Source: Candidatus Altimarinota bacterium
GTDB taxonomy: Bacteria > Patescibacteria > JAEDAM01 > BD1-5 > UBA2023
Length of the DNA: 17,679 nucleotides
Assembly (NCBI GenBank): GCA_018457335.1
Contig: JAGYHI010000017.1
Coordinates: 1-17,679, forward strand
Direction of reading: 5' to 3'
Part shown: one piece after another, positions 8,359 through 15,633 of the stretch
How positions within the stretch are numbered: position 1 is the first letter of the stretch
How the letters are laid out: the number at the start of each line of letters is the position of its first letter
Made by a program: the position numbers and the translations under genes
Notes under the pieces: generated by a model
Told to the model about the DNA's origin: nothing
The model's database searches: none
The model's input: the letters and a program-made list of their open reading frames with translations, nothing else

Positions 8359-8991
8359 ATGACAAACTTACTCGACTCCCTAAAATGGAGATATGCAGTC
8401 AAAAAATTTGATGCAAGCAAAAAAGTTTCAGAAGAAGATTTACAAGAATTGGTTGATGCTTTTGTGCTGACTCCTTCAAGTTTTGGGCTCCAACCTTGGA
8501 AACTTCTCTATGTGGAAAATATGGAAAAAAGGCAAGAAATTGCAAAATATTGCTGGAATGATTCTCAAATTTTGGAATCAAGTGGGATTTTTGTATTCAC
8601 AAGAGTGGCTGATATTTCTGATAATTTGGTGGACAAATTTATTGATTTTATTGTGGAGAAAAAAGGAACTCCAAGGGAATATCTGAAAGGATATGAGGAT
8701 ATGATGAAAAATTTTCTTATAAATCTTGATGAGACTGAAAAACAGCATTGGGCTGAAAAGCAAGTGATGATTGCACTGGGAAATATGATGGATATTTGTG
8801 CTTTCAAAAAAATAGATTCGTGTCCAATTGAAGGTTTTCAAAAAGATAAAATTGATGAGATTTTAGGACTTTCAGAAAAATGACTTGCAAGTGTAGTTTT
8901 ACTTCCAATTGGATACAGAGATGAAAATGATGAACATTTTAAAAGAGGAAAAGTGAGATTTGAAAAAGAAATGGTTTTTGAGAGGGTTTAA
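8359..8991 (+). CDS. NAD(P)H-dependent nitroreductase family oxidoreductase (NfsB-like)
   Basis: A 210-residue FMN-dependent oxidoreductase. The N-terminus LLDSLKWRYAVKKFDASKKV is the family FMN-phosphate-binding region (RYAxKxFD). It is followed by TPSSFGLQPWKLLYVEN, the usual cofactor-contacting loop, then a central helical region, QVMIALGNMMDICAFKKIDSCPIEGF and the late LPIGYRDEND segment, all in the order of NfsB/YdgI-type nitroreductases. One TGA (8881) encodes the Gly of SEKGLASVVLLPIGYR; reading it as stop would remove the last 36 residues, including part of the FMN site. It has its own promoter. Substrates could be quinones, nitroaromatics or flavins; sequence alone does not say. Confidence 0.9.
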
Positions 8992-9025
8992 ATATCATTT
9001 GGAAAATTAATTTTTTTTAATCACT

Positions 9026-9096
9026 GTCATTCTGAACTTGTTTCAGAATCTATTAACTTCAGTAACTTATAGATCCTGAAATAAATTCAGGATGAC
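9026..9096. repeat. REP-like double palindrome
   Basis: Two 27-base arms, GTCATTCTGAACTTGTTTCA... (9026-9052) and its imperfect reverse complement (9070-9096), flank a 17-base centre. Each arm is itself a small hairpin: TTCTGAA against TTCAGAA in the left arm and TCCTGAA against TTCAGGA in the right. The whole can fold as one long hairpin or two short ones. The arm sequence looks like dispersed extragenic palindromes known from many bacterial genomes. No second copy is seen in this window. Confidence 0.75.
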
Positions 9097-9128
9097 ATTA
9101 TATATTTTAATTCTTAATCTTAAAAAAT

Positions 9129-9440
9129 ATGAAAGAAGTCATCCAAAGAATAAATAAAATGGAAAAAATTCTCAATGATTCGGAAAAATCATTTGATGAA
9201 TTTGAAAAAACTTTAGAAGATTTTGAAAAAAATCAAGAAAAATTTGGTGAGTTAGAAGATTATTATTTCTCTGAAAAATGGAGAGAAGATAAAAAATATG
9301 ATGAACAAGGAAAAATTTCAAAAGATATTCCTACTTGAGTTTTAAGTGAGGATGGTATTTGGAATCTGAGTGTGAGAAATAAAGAACTGGGAATTTCACT
9401 GATAAAATTAGGGTTGAAAATGATAGAGAAAGAAAAATAG
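9129..9440 (+). CDS. DUF4298 family small coiled-coil protein
   Basis: A 103-residue acidic and lysine-rich protein. The first 45 residues are a long helix with heptad-like spacing (repeated F-E-K, DFEKN), followed by YYFSEKWREDKKYDEQGKI, then DIPTGVLSEDGIWNL and a short C-terminal helix. The YxSxxWxxDxExxExGxLPxDLKxGVLSED pattern is DUF4298. The Gly of TGVLSED, a conserved position, is a TGA codon. The stop codon lies within a large hairpin shared with the convergent csaA gene. No function is known to me for this family. Confidence 0.8.
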
Positions 9441-9464
9441 ACTTGTTTACAAGTCTATTTTTCT
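9431..9464. terminator. bidirectional terminator shared by two convergent genes
   Basis: A perfect 15-bp inverted repeat with a 4-base loop (AGAAAAATAGACTTG, TTTA, then its complement). The plus-strand stop (9438-9440) is in the left arm and the minus-strand csaA stop (9447-9449) is in the loop, so both coding ends form the hairpin. T-rich sequence follows on both sides. Confidence 0.8.
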
Positions 9465-9812
9465 TTCTCCAATCCTTAATCCATTTTCAACTTTTCTTTC
9501 AGGTTGAATCAAGGTAACCTCATTTTCTTCTCCCACACTTCATAAAATCAAACATCCACTCATAATATTTGCAATTTGCTTTGGTGGAAAATTCACAACC
9601 GCAACAACTTGTTTTCCGATAAGCTTCTCGGGAGTGTAGAGTTTGGTAACTTGAGCAGAAGTTTTTCTTGTTCCATATTCTCAAAAGTCCATTATTATTT
9701 TATAGGCTGGATTTTTTGCTTTTTCAAACTTTTCAACAGAAATAATAGTCCCAACTCTCATTTCTACTTTTGTAAAATCATTCCAAGTGATTTTTTCAGG
9801 GTATAGAGACAT
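9447..9812 (-). CDS. csaA: CsaA-type tRNA-binding-domain protein
   Basis: A 121-residue OB-fold protein of the EMAP-II/CsaA tRNA-binding family. It shows WNDFTKVEMRVGTI, VEKFEKAKNPAYKIIMDFG, TRKTSAQVTKLY, LIGKQVVAVVNFPPKQIANIMSG and CLILG, nearly identical in order to B. subtilis CsaA (secretion chaperone) and the homologous C-terminal domain of MetRS. The Gly of DFG and of LILG are TGA codons. Members dimerise and bind tRNA or unfolded proteins. It is a single gene, converging on the DUF4298 gene; 44 bases separate its start from the stop of the TrmB-type regulator upstream, so it may be co-transcribed with that gene. Confidence 0.9.
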
Positions 9813-9856
9813 AATTTCTAGGTTATATTTATTGATTTTAGAATAAGTTTTAAAAT

Positions 9857-10582
9857 TTACTTTTCCTCATAAATATAATCAAAAATTGACTGCATTGTCT
9901 CAGCTATTTCCTTATTTTCTATCAGTAGTCCAGTTATGGAATCATTCATCGAGAGAAAATGCGTCTTGTTTCCATAAATTTTTATAGAGATTCAAAGATT
10001 TAAATCCTCTTTTCTGATTGTTTTATGTTGGAACTTTTTCCAATTTTTCTCGTTTTCATAAGCTTCTCGATTGAGGATAATTTTCATGTCAGGCTTTTTC
10101 TTAGTATGCTTAAAAATTTCATTCCTCAGTTTTCTGAGTTTATTTCTTTCTCCGGTTTTTCTATTGGCATTGGAGCTAAAAATTCGAACCAAATCAGGAT
10201 TATCTTCGAGTTCAATTTTGTAGAGTTTGGCAACATTTTCGACTCATTCAAAATAATAGACTTTTGGTTTTGAGGCAAAGTTGTTGTTAAGAGCCTGTAA
10301 TTCTGGAAGTTTTTGCTTCAAATTTGCGATTTGCTTTTCAAAAATTTCATACAATTCTTGTGGATTTGTGGCCTCGTAATAACTCACATTATTTTTGATA
10401 TATTTTTGCAAAAATCATTTTTCCTCCATTTTTTCGACGATTGCGTAGAGGGTTGTTCTTTTGATACCAGAAAATTTTGCAATATTCGAGATAGCTGTGA
10501 TTCCTAATTCGAGATTGGTGATGTATACCAAGATTTCATTTTCAGAGAATCCAAGTTTTTGTAAAATATTTTTTATTTCCAT
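9857..10582 (-). CDS. TrmB-family transcriptional regulator
   Basis: A 241-residue DNA-binding protein. The N-terminus (LGFSENEILVYITNLELGITAISNIAKFSGIKRTTLYAIVEKMEEKGFL) is a TrmB-type winged helix-turn-helix: helix 1 LGFSxNExxVY, then a recognition helix with KRTTLY. Next come a wing (YIKNNVSYYEATNP), a long helix and a C-terminal mixed domain (KPKVYYFEGVENVAKLYK, IFSSNANRKTGERNK) resembling the phospholipase-D-like fold common in TrmB proteins. It is shorter than the archaeal sugar-sensing regulators. Three TGA codons are Gly, one in the conserved EEKGFL turn. It is divergently transcribed from the RNA-repair gene across 135 bases with overlapping promoters, so I infer it controls that cassette and perhaps itself. 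Confidence 0.85.
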
Positions 10583-10586
10583 AGTT

Positions 10587-10617
10587 TTATTATTAATAAT
10601 AAGTTGTCATTTTTGAC
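10587..10617. promoter_or_regulatory. two palindromes in the leader of the TrmB-type gene (operator candidates)
   Basis: TTATTATTAATAATAA (10587-10602) is a perfect 16-base palindrome only four bases from the ATG. GTCATTTTTGAC (10606-10617) is a second, inside a looser TGTC...GACA frame. Both lie downstream of the regulator's -10 box, and about 20-55 bases upstream of the -35 box of the repair cassette. Confidence 0.4.
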
Positions 10618-10623
10618 GACAGT

Positions 10624-10651
10624 ATTTTATGAATTTTATTTGAAAATACAA
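10624..10651 (-). promoter_or_regulatory. promoter of the TrmB-type regulator gene
   Basis: On minus, TTGTAT (10651-10646) and TAAAAT (10629-10624) are 16 bases apart, about 40 bases before the ATG at 10582. It overlaps the opposing promoter at 10640-10667, so the two cannot easily be occupied together. Confidence 0.45.
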
Positions 10652-10667
10652 ATTTTTCTTTTATAAT
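10640..10667 (+). promoter_or_regulatory. promoter of the RNA-repair cassette
   Basis: TTGAAA (10640-10645) and a perfect TATAAT (10662-10667) are 16 bases apart, 51 bases before the ATG at 10718. It overlaps the divergent regulator promoter. Confidence 0.55.
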
Positions 10668-10717
10668 GGTTTCATCTTAATCAAAATATTGTTAATTTTT
10701 TAGACTTAATAAAAATT

Positions 10718-13060
10718 ATGAAAACATTTGACTATAAAAAATGAAGTTTGATTTTACTTTCATGAATCCCTGGATGTGGTAAATCAACTTTTGCAAAAAC
10801 ACATTTCCCAAAAGATTATATCATTTCAACTGATGAAATTCGCGAAAGATATTTTGGAGAAGAATATAAGTTTTTTGAAAATGGAGAATTTTGAATTGGA
10901 AATTTTGAAAGTAATGGAGCTTTTATTTTTGAAATGGTGATGAAAATTGCCAAGCAAAGATGCGAAGAATGACTTACAACCGTTATTGATGCGATGAATT
11001 TGAAAGATTCCGACAGAAAAAAATTTATAGATTTATGAAATTGGAGCAAAATTTATACGCTTATCTTCCCGACTACAAAAGCTTTTGAACAAAATGAAAA
11101 ACGCAAAGCGACAAAATGATATATTCCTCAAAAAGTTTTAGAAAAGAAAATTCTCTCTTTCCAAAAAAGGACAACCATAAAATGAAATACCATTGTTTAT
11201 GCCGATGAAATAGAGAAAGTTCAAGAAAAATTCGAACAATTATCTCTGGAAGAAAAGAATAATATTTTGATTTTTGGGGACATTCACGGAATCAAAAATT
11301 TTTACCAAAATTACAAATATTTACAAGAAAAATACACCAAAAATGGACAAAAACCAATGAATATTTTTATGGGGGATCTTGTGGATAGAGGGGATTTGAG
11401 TGTGGATAATTTATGTTTTGTGATGAGCGAAACCAAAAAATGAAACGCAAGAATGATTATGGGAAATCACGATTTGAAACTTTTGAGAAATATCAAAAAT
11501 TTCTTAGAAACGGGGAAAATCGAGGATTTTGTCGAGGCAAGATACAAAACGATCAAGGATTTTGTGGAACTTCACAAAAAAGACGGAATATATAATGGTT
11601 GCATCGAAGAAATTCAATGAGAAAATTTTAATCTTCATAAGGTCAAAAATTTCCTTGAAAATCTTCCTTTTTACAAAAAAATTATCACAAATTCTGACAG
11701 GCAGTATATAATTACACATGGTCCGATTTTGATTCCAGAGAATTTCGGAAATCTCAAAAAATCACAATGCATTTTTGGATCCGAACAATTAAAAGAAAAT
11801 CTGCGAGTAAATAGAGAACAAGCTGATGAAAATAATACAAATTTTATCAAAGTGGCAACAAAATTATTTCAAAAAAATGGAAAAACTTGTGTTTTTGGGC
11901 ACGTGGATCTGCAAAAATATATCAACGAAAATAATGCAAAATGAATGCATTCTTTGGAAGGGAGTGTGGATACTGGTGGAGTAATGAAAGTTCTTGTTTT
12001 GGAGAAAAATGGAGACGAAATTATTGAAACCATTGAGACTTTTGATTCAGGCTTGAATTATTCAAGGGGGCAAAGTGAAACAGGAGAATACAAGAATTTT
12101 GCCAATATGGACACCAAATTAATGTATAGAAGAGAGCTTGGAGATTTGACGATTTTTAAATATGCAAGAAATGTTTTTTATGATAATTCGTGGCTAAAAA
12201 ATTCAGACGAAGAAAATAAACGACTTTTACAAGCCCGCGGAATTGTTTTTGATAGGCTTGGAAATGTGATTTCATACCCTTTTGACAAAGTTTTTAATTA
12301 TGGAGAAATTCTCAAAAATAGAAACGGAGATATTGTCACAGAAAACAAACTTCCTGATGGGAAATATCAATTTGTAGAAAAATTGAATGGTTTTCTTGGG
12401 ATTATTTCGCAGGATTTTTATAACAGGAATTGATTTCTTATCCATACTTCTGGAAGTTTAGAAAGTCCATTTAATGAGTATATCAGAGACCTTTTGACTG
12501 ATGAGCAAAAAATAAATATAACAAAATTTTTCAAAACCAAAGGGAAGCATACTCTGATGTTTGAGGTGATTCATCCGTCTGATCCCCACATTATTTCTTA
12601 TGGAGATTCTGATTTTGGATTGTATCTGATTGGAGCGAGGAATTTGCAAGCAGAAAATCTGGATTCTATGGAACTTTTGAGCGAAAAAGAACTTGATGAA
12701 CTTGCGAAAAATCTTGGTTTGCGAAGACCGAAATATTTTGAGGAGGATTTCGAAGATTTCAAAAAAAGAATTACAAAAGAAAAAATTGAAGGATATATGG
12801 TGCGAAATTTGAAAACCGGGAAGCATCTCGTAAAAATCAAATTTCCATATTATTTGGTGACGAAATTTTTGGCAAGAATGGGGGAAAATAACTTGAAATT
12901 CTTATTTTCGAATAAGCAAAAGTTTTTAGAATCCAAAAATATCGATGAAGAGTTTTTCCCACTTGTTGAGTATATTTATGAAAATAAAGAAGAATTTTTG
13001 GGACTTGATGAACTTGGAAGAGTTGTAAAAATTCGAGAATTTTTAGAAAATAATTTTTAA
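10718..13060 (+). CDS. trifunctional RNA-repair enzyme: polynucleotide kinase, calcineurin-type phosphatase, Rnl1-type RNA ligase
   Basis: A 780-residue three-domain protein that can heal and seal broken RNA ends. The kinase (about 1-180) has Walker A GIPGCGKST (residues 16-24, first Gly from TGA), the STDEIRERYFGE substrate motif and a lid KRKATKGYIPQKVLEKKI. The phosphatase (about 183-420) has GDIHG (D188, H190), GDLVDRGD (D220), GNHD (N250-D252), THG (H334) and FGH (H395), the full calcineurin-type metal set. The ligase (about 440-780) has ARGIVFD, nucleotidyl-lysine motif KLNG (K555), MFEVIHP (E616), EGYM (E691) and VKIK (K706, K708). The last motifs follow T4 Rnl1 rather than DNA ligases. 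Domain order matches bacterial Pnkp (Pnkp/Hen1 systems), but no Hen1 gene is present. Eleven TGA codons are Gly. The next gene starts four bases after the stop. Confidence 0.92.
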
Positions 13061-13064
13061 GATT

Positions 13065-15329
13065 ATGTTACAAAAAATTTATATCAAAAGACTTGGGATT
13101 GTTCCAATAAAAGAAAATCCGCGAGTGAATACAGCCCAAAAAATCACATTTTTGTCAGGATGTACAGGGCTTGGATTTGAATTCAAAAATCCAGAAAAAT
13201 ACAATAATTCTGTTTTAGAAAATTGCGAAAAAACAATTGAAATTTTGACAGAAATGCGAGGATGAAATGTTTGAAAAGTTCCACTTTTTCAAGGATTTCC
13301 AGAAAATATTCCAGATGATGCTGAATATTTTGAGAAGAGAATTTTAGGATTTGTGGGAAATTTTCTTGGATTTTTTCAGCACGGAAAAACACTTTCAAAT
13401 GGAGTGATCGTCCCAGAGTGGCTGTTTGATATTGAGGAATTTGGAGCAAATCCAATTACACAATTTCAGGAGAAAGATCTTTTCACAAAAGCGTTAGAAA
13501 GACAAAAAAACAAAAAAAGTGATTCGGCTGTTTCTTGGGAAATTTTGGAATTTGTAGACGAAAAAGAGGCACAAGAAAGAGTAAAAAAATATTTGCAAGA
13601 TATTTTGTATTCTAAGTCTTCGATCAAAGAATCACTTCACACGGAAGTGGAATTTTTGCTTGATTATTTTGGAGTGGACGAAATCGATTTTGAAAAAGTG
13701 GTTTTCAAAGAAATTCAGGCTTTTATTTCAAAGTTTTTGTGGAATAATGGGGAGTATGGGATTCTCAAAAATCTCATCAAAACACCAACGGATATTTTGC
13801 GACTTTTGGCAAGTTTGACGCATTCTGACATTTCTCTTGCGACTAATATCAAATTCCCAAAATTCAAAAGAGCACAGAGAAGATTTATCTTGGAAACTCT
13901 CGAAAAATCGGGAGATTTGACTGACGATTTCCATAAATACAAAAATTTGTGGAAAAGGCTTGGAGAATATTTGCATCCTCGTGAATATGCGGGAAGATAT
14001 CCAAAAACAGCAGAATATTTCCAAAAAATTCGAGAAGGAAAACTTGAAACTTTCAATGCAAAACTTGAAAAATCTTTACAAGAAAAAGATATTCAGGAAG
14101 TGCTTGATTTAGTCGGATCCAGAGCTGGAATTTTTGGAAGAAAATTGCACGAAATTCTCGAAAAATGATCAGAAAAGACTGACGAAATTCTCGAAAAATT
14201 CGAAAAAATAGCCTCAAAAATTGAACTCAAAAATCTTTTGATTCTGAAAAAATATTTTGGCACGATAGAAACGAGCAATTATAGAACGATAATTAACAAA
14301 AAATGAAAAATAAAAGTTTTAGAAAATCGCAAAAATAGGCTTTCGAAAGTGACCTTGAAGCAGATTGACACAATTCTTCAAAAAACAATTCTTTCAAAAC
14401 TTGAAAATAATTCACCGTTTTGTGAAAATGAAGAAAAAAAGAAAGTATTTTTGTCAGAAGATCTCAAAAACATTATGATTCCGCTTTCTTCGAGAAAAGC
14501 TTTAGATGGCTATTATACTTGCGGAAGATGAAGTCAATTTGATATTGATATGAACAAAACTTTGAGGCTCTTTACCTATTGGAAAGAGGATAATTTTAGA
14601 ACTGATGTGGATTTGTCTGTGATATTTTTTGATGAAGATTTCAATGAAAAATGACATGTGAGCTATACAAATTTGAAATCCGAAGGAATTGTGCATTCAT
14701 GAGATATTCAGTCTGCACCGCACGGAGCTGTTGAATATATTGATCTGGATCTCAAAAAATTCCAATCCAAAAAGCCATTTTTCCCAAGAAAAGAGAAAAA
14801 TATACGCTATATTTCTGTTCAAATTTATAAATATTCGGGAGATGATTTTGAAGATATAGAGTGTTTTGCAGGTTGGCAAATGAGAGAAAAAATTGACTCA
14901 AATTACAAAAGTTTTGATGAAAAAACTGTGGCAAATAAATTTGATTTATATGGGAAAGGTTCATATTTTATGCCTTTAATTGTGGATGTGGAACTTGGTA
15001 AAATTATATATACTGACCTGTCCATAAATGCGGCTAATAATTACAATAATGTAGTTTTTAACAGAAGCGTGGAATACTGTATGTCCATAAATGCGGCTAA
15101 TAATTACAATAATGTAGAATGAAGTTTGGATACTGTTGAGATTTTGGTAAAAGAAATTATAAAATTCAAAGATTCAAAACCGAACATTTATGAATTGATA
15201 AATGACCATATTCAGGCAAATAATTGCGAAAAAGTTGAAAAAAAGGAAGAAGCGGATATAATTTGTGATGTATTTGATGGAGATTATAATATTAAGAATG
15301 CAGAGAAAATTTTAGCAGAACTTCTATAA
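13065..15329 (+). CDS. large helical-repeat protein with TerD-like C-terminal domain, RNA-repair partner
   Basis: A 754-residue cytoplasmic protein with no signal or membrane segment. Residues about 1-120 are mixed (MLQKIYIKRLGIVPI; VPLFQGFPENIPDDAEYF). About 150-460 are helical and repeat-like, with TPTDILRLLASLTHSDISLA, then FKRAQRRFILETLE, LWKRLGEYLHPREYAGRYP and VLDLVGSRAGIFGRKLHEILE. Residues about 475-640 match TerD-type domains: GRGSQFDID, LRLFTYWKE, TDVDLSVIFFD (D514, D516, S518), then HSGDIQSAPHGAVEYIDLDL (H544-D547) and ECFAGWQ. I recognise it as a conserved uncharacterised type, often annotated hypothetical or TerD-like. Eight TGA codons are Gly, including those of RGS and HSGD. 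A 36-base in-frame duplication lies near the end. Helical body plus a TerD-like domain recalls Ro60 (helical ring plus vWA), but there is no TROVE signature. It is co-transcribed with the repair enzyme and precedes the RNA array. Confidence 0.75.
15019..15117 (+). repeat. 36-base direct repeat inside the TerD-like gene
   Basis: Copies at 15019-15054 and 15082-15117 are identical over 36 bases and offset by 63 bases (21 codons), so both are read in the same frame and encode SINAANNYNNV twice. Bases before each copy (ATACTG) also match, suggesting a recent tandem duplication whose first unit has diverged in its second half. The expected end of the TerD-like domain is interrupted or extended here. 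Confidence 0.9.
15263..15290 (+). promoter_or_regulatory. candidate promoter for the RNA array
   Basis: TTGTGA (15263-15268) and a perfect TATAAT (15285-15290), 16 bases apart, lie inside the 3' end of the TerD-like gene. Transcription would begin near 15297, about 45 bases before the first RNA module. The match may be chance in AT-rich coding sequence. Confidence 0.4.
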
Positions 15330-15340
15330 AATTAAAAAAC

Positions 15341-15420
15341 TTTTGAGGCTTAAAAATTCCTTCCTTCTCCTGCCGTGTAGGCATAAAAGTCACCAAACAG
15401 GGATTTTGCTTTCCTCAAAA
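15341..15420 (+). ncRNA. structured RNA module A (Y-RNA-like stem)
   Basis: The outer stem TTTTGAGG (15341-15348) pairs with CCTCAAAA (15413-15420). The internal loop has CUUA (15349-15352) against GCUUU (15408-15412). The inner stem AAAATTCC (15353-15360) pairs with GGGATTTT (15400-15407) with one G-U. The head begins with UUCCUUCU and holds a small hairpin, TGCC-GTGTA-GGCA (15371-15383). It starts only 11 bases after the stop of the TerD-like gene. The same layout recurs in the next two modules with different stem sequences, which is compensatory evidence for the fold. Confidence 0.75.
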
Positions 15421-15424
15421 AATC

Positions 15425-15554
15425 CAGGGCTTAAAATATGCTTCCTTCTAAATCTTGTCACCTTGGAGGTCGTGGGTTCGATTCCTACCTTCTGGAAACA
15501 GAAGTAGCTCAGTTGGTAGAGCACCAAGCTTTTATAGTATATTTACTTTCCCTG
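15425..15554 (+). ncRNA. structured RNA module B: Y-RNA-like stem carrying a permuted tRNA-like domain
   Basis: The outer stem CAGGG (15425-15429) pairs with CCCTG (15550-15554). The internal loop has CUUA (15430-15433) against ACUUU (15545-15549). The inner stem AAATATGC (15434-15441) pairs with GTATATTT (15537-15544) with one G-U. UUCCUUCU (15442-15449) follows, then a joining segment, the tRNA-shaped domain (15462-15528) and a return segment CTTTTATA. The ends of the RNA thus meet where an anticodon loop would be. This is the layout of tRNA-mimicking bacterial Y RNAs: a protein-binding stem with a tRNA-like module at its far end. Confidence 0.8.
15462..15528 (+). ncRNA. circularly permuted tRNA-like domain with acceptor stem closed by GAAA
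   Basis: Read in order: anticodon-stem 3' strand CTTGG (15462-15466), variable loop AGGTC, T arm GTGGG-TTCGATT-CCTAC (15472-15488), acceptor 3' strand CTTCTG (15489-15494), GAAA tetraloop (15495-15498), acceptor 5' strand CAGAAG (15499-15504), TA, D arm GCTC-AGTTGGTA-GAGC (15507-15522), A, anticodon-stem 5' strand CCAAG (15524-15528). All four tRNA stems pair. Core tertiary nucleotides are present: U8, A14, a G15-C48 Levitt pair, G18G19 and T54-T55-C56-A58. The acceptor ends are joined by a GNRA loop, so no CCA end exists. The two half anticodon loops disagree (UUUUA on one side, UUGUCAC on the other), which argues against a decoding tRNA. Confidence 0.85.
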
Positions 15555-15620
15555 AAAAAAAGGCTTATGTAGTGCTTCCTCCTACAAACTTGATAAATAG
15601 CACTACTACTTCCCTTTTTT
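15555..15620 (+). ncRNA. structured RNA module C, also the likely terminator of the RNA array
   Basis: The outer stem AAAAAAGG (15556-15563) pairs with CCTTTTTT (15613-15620). The internal loop has CUUA (15564-15567) against ACUUC (15608-15612). The inner stem GTAGTGC (15569-15575) pairs with GCACTAC (15600-15606). UUCCUCCU (15576-15583) follows and the head is about 24 bases long. The sequence GGCTTA-N6-GCTTCCTYCT matches module B at the same spacing. The 3' strand ends in a T run, so the stem could end transcription. It lies 13 bases before the cca start codon. Confidence 0.7.
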
Positions 15621-15633
15621 ATTTGATATACAC

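Noticed and set aside
10718..13060. A broken pseudogene with many stop codons
   Set aside because: All interruptions are TGA in one frame, each at a Gly-compatible position, with every catalytic motif intact; it is a full-length gene under code 25.
15371..15383. Hairpin TGCC-GTGTA-GGCA, identical to the core of some type I-F (Csy4) CRISPR repeats
   Set aside because: It occurs once, has no spacers or flanking repeat and no cas genes nearby; it is better explained as a head hairpin of RNA module A.
15449..15540. Ordinary tRNA gene, or remnants of two neighbouring tRNA genes
   Set aside because: No D arm lies upstream of the T half and no T arm downstream of the D half; the two halves pair with each other exactly in permuted order and share a GAAA loop, so they form one domain.
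15341..15620. Permuted group I intron around the tRNA-like halves
   Set aside because: I could not find the conserved P, Q, R and S core elements; the flanks fold instead into the repeated stem and internal-loop plan.
15455..15633. Short plus-strand ORF beginning ATGTCC-like near 15455-15637
   Set aside because: It runs through the tRNA-like domain and the structured modules; the peptide is low in plausibility and the RNA fold explains the sequence.
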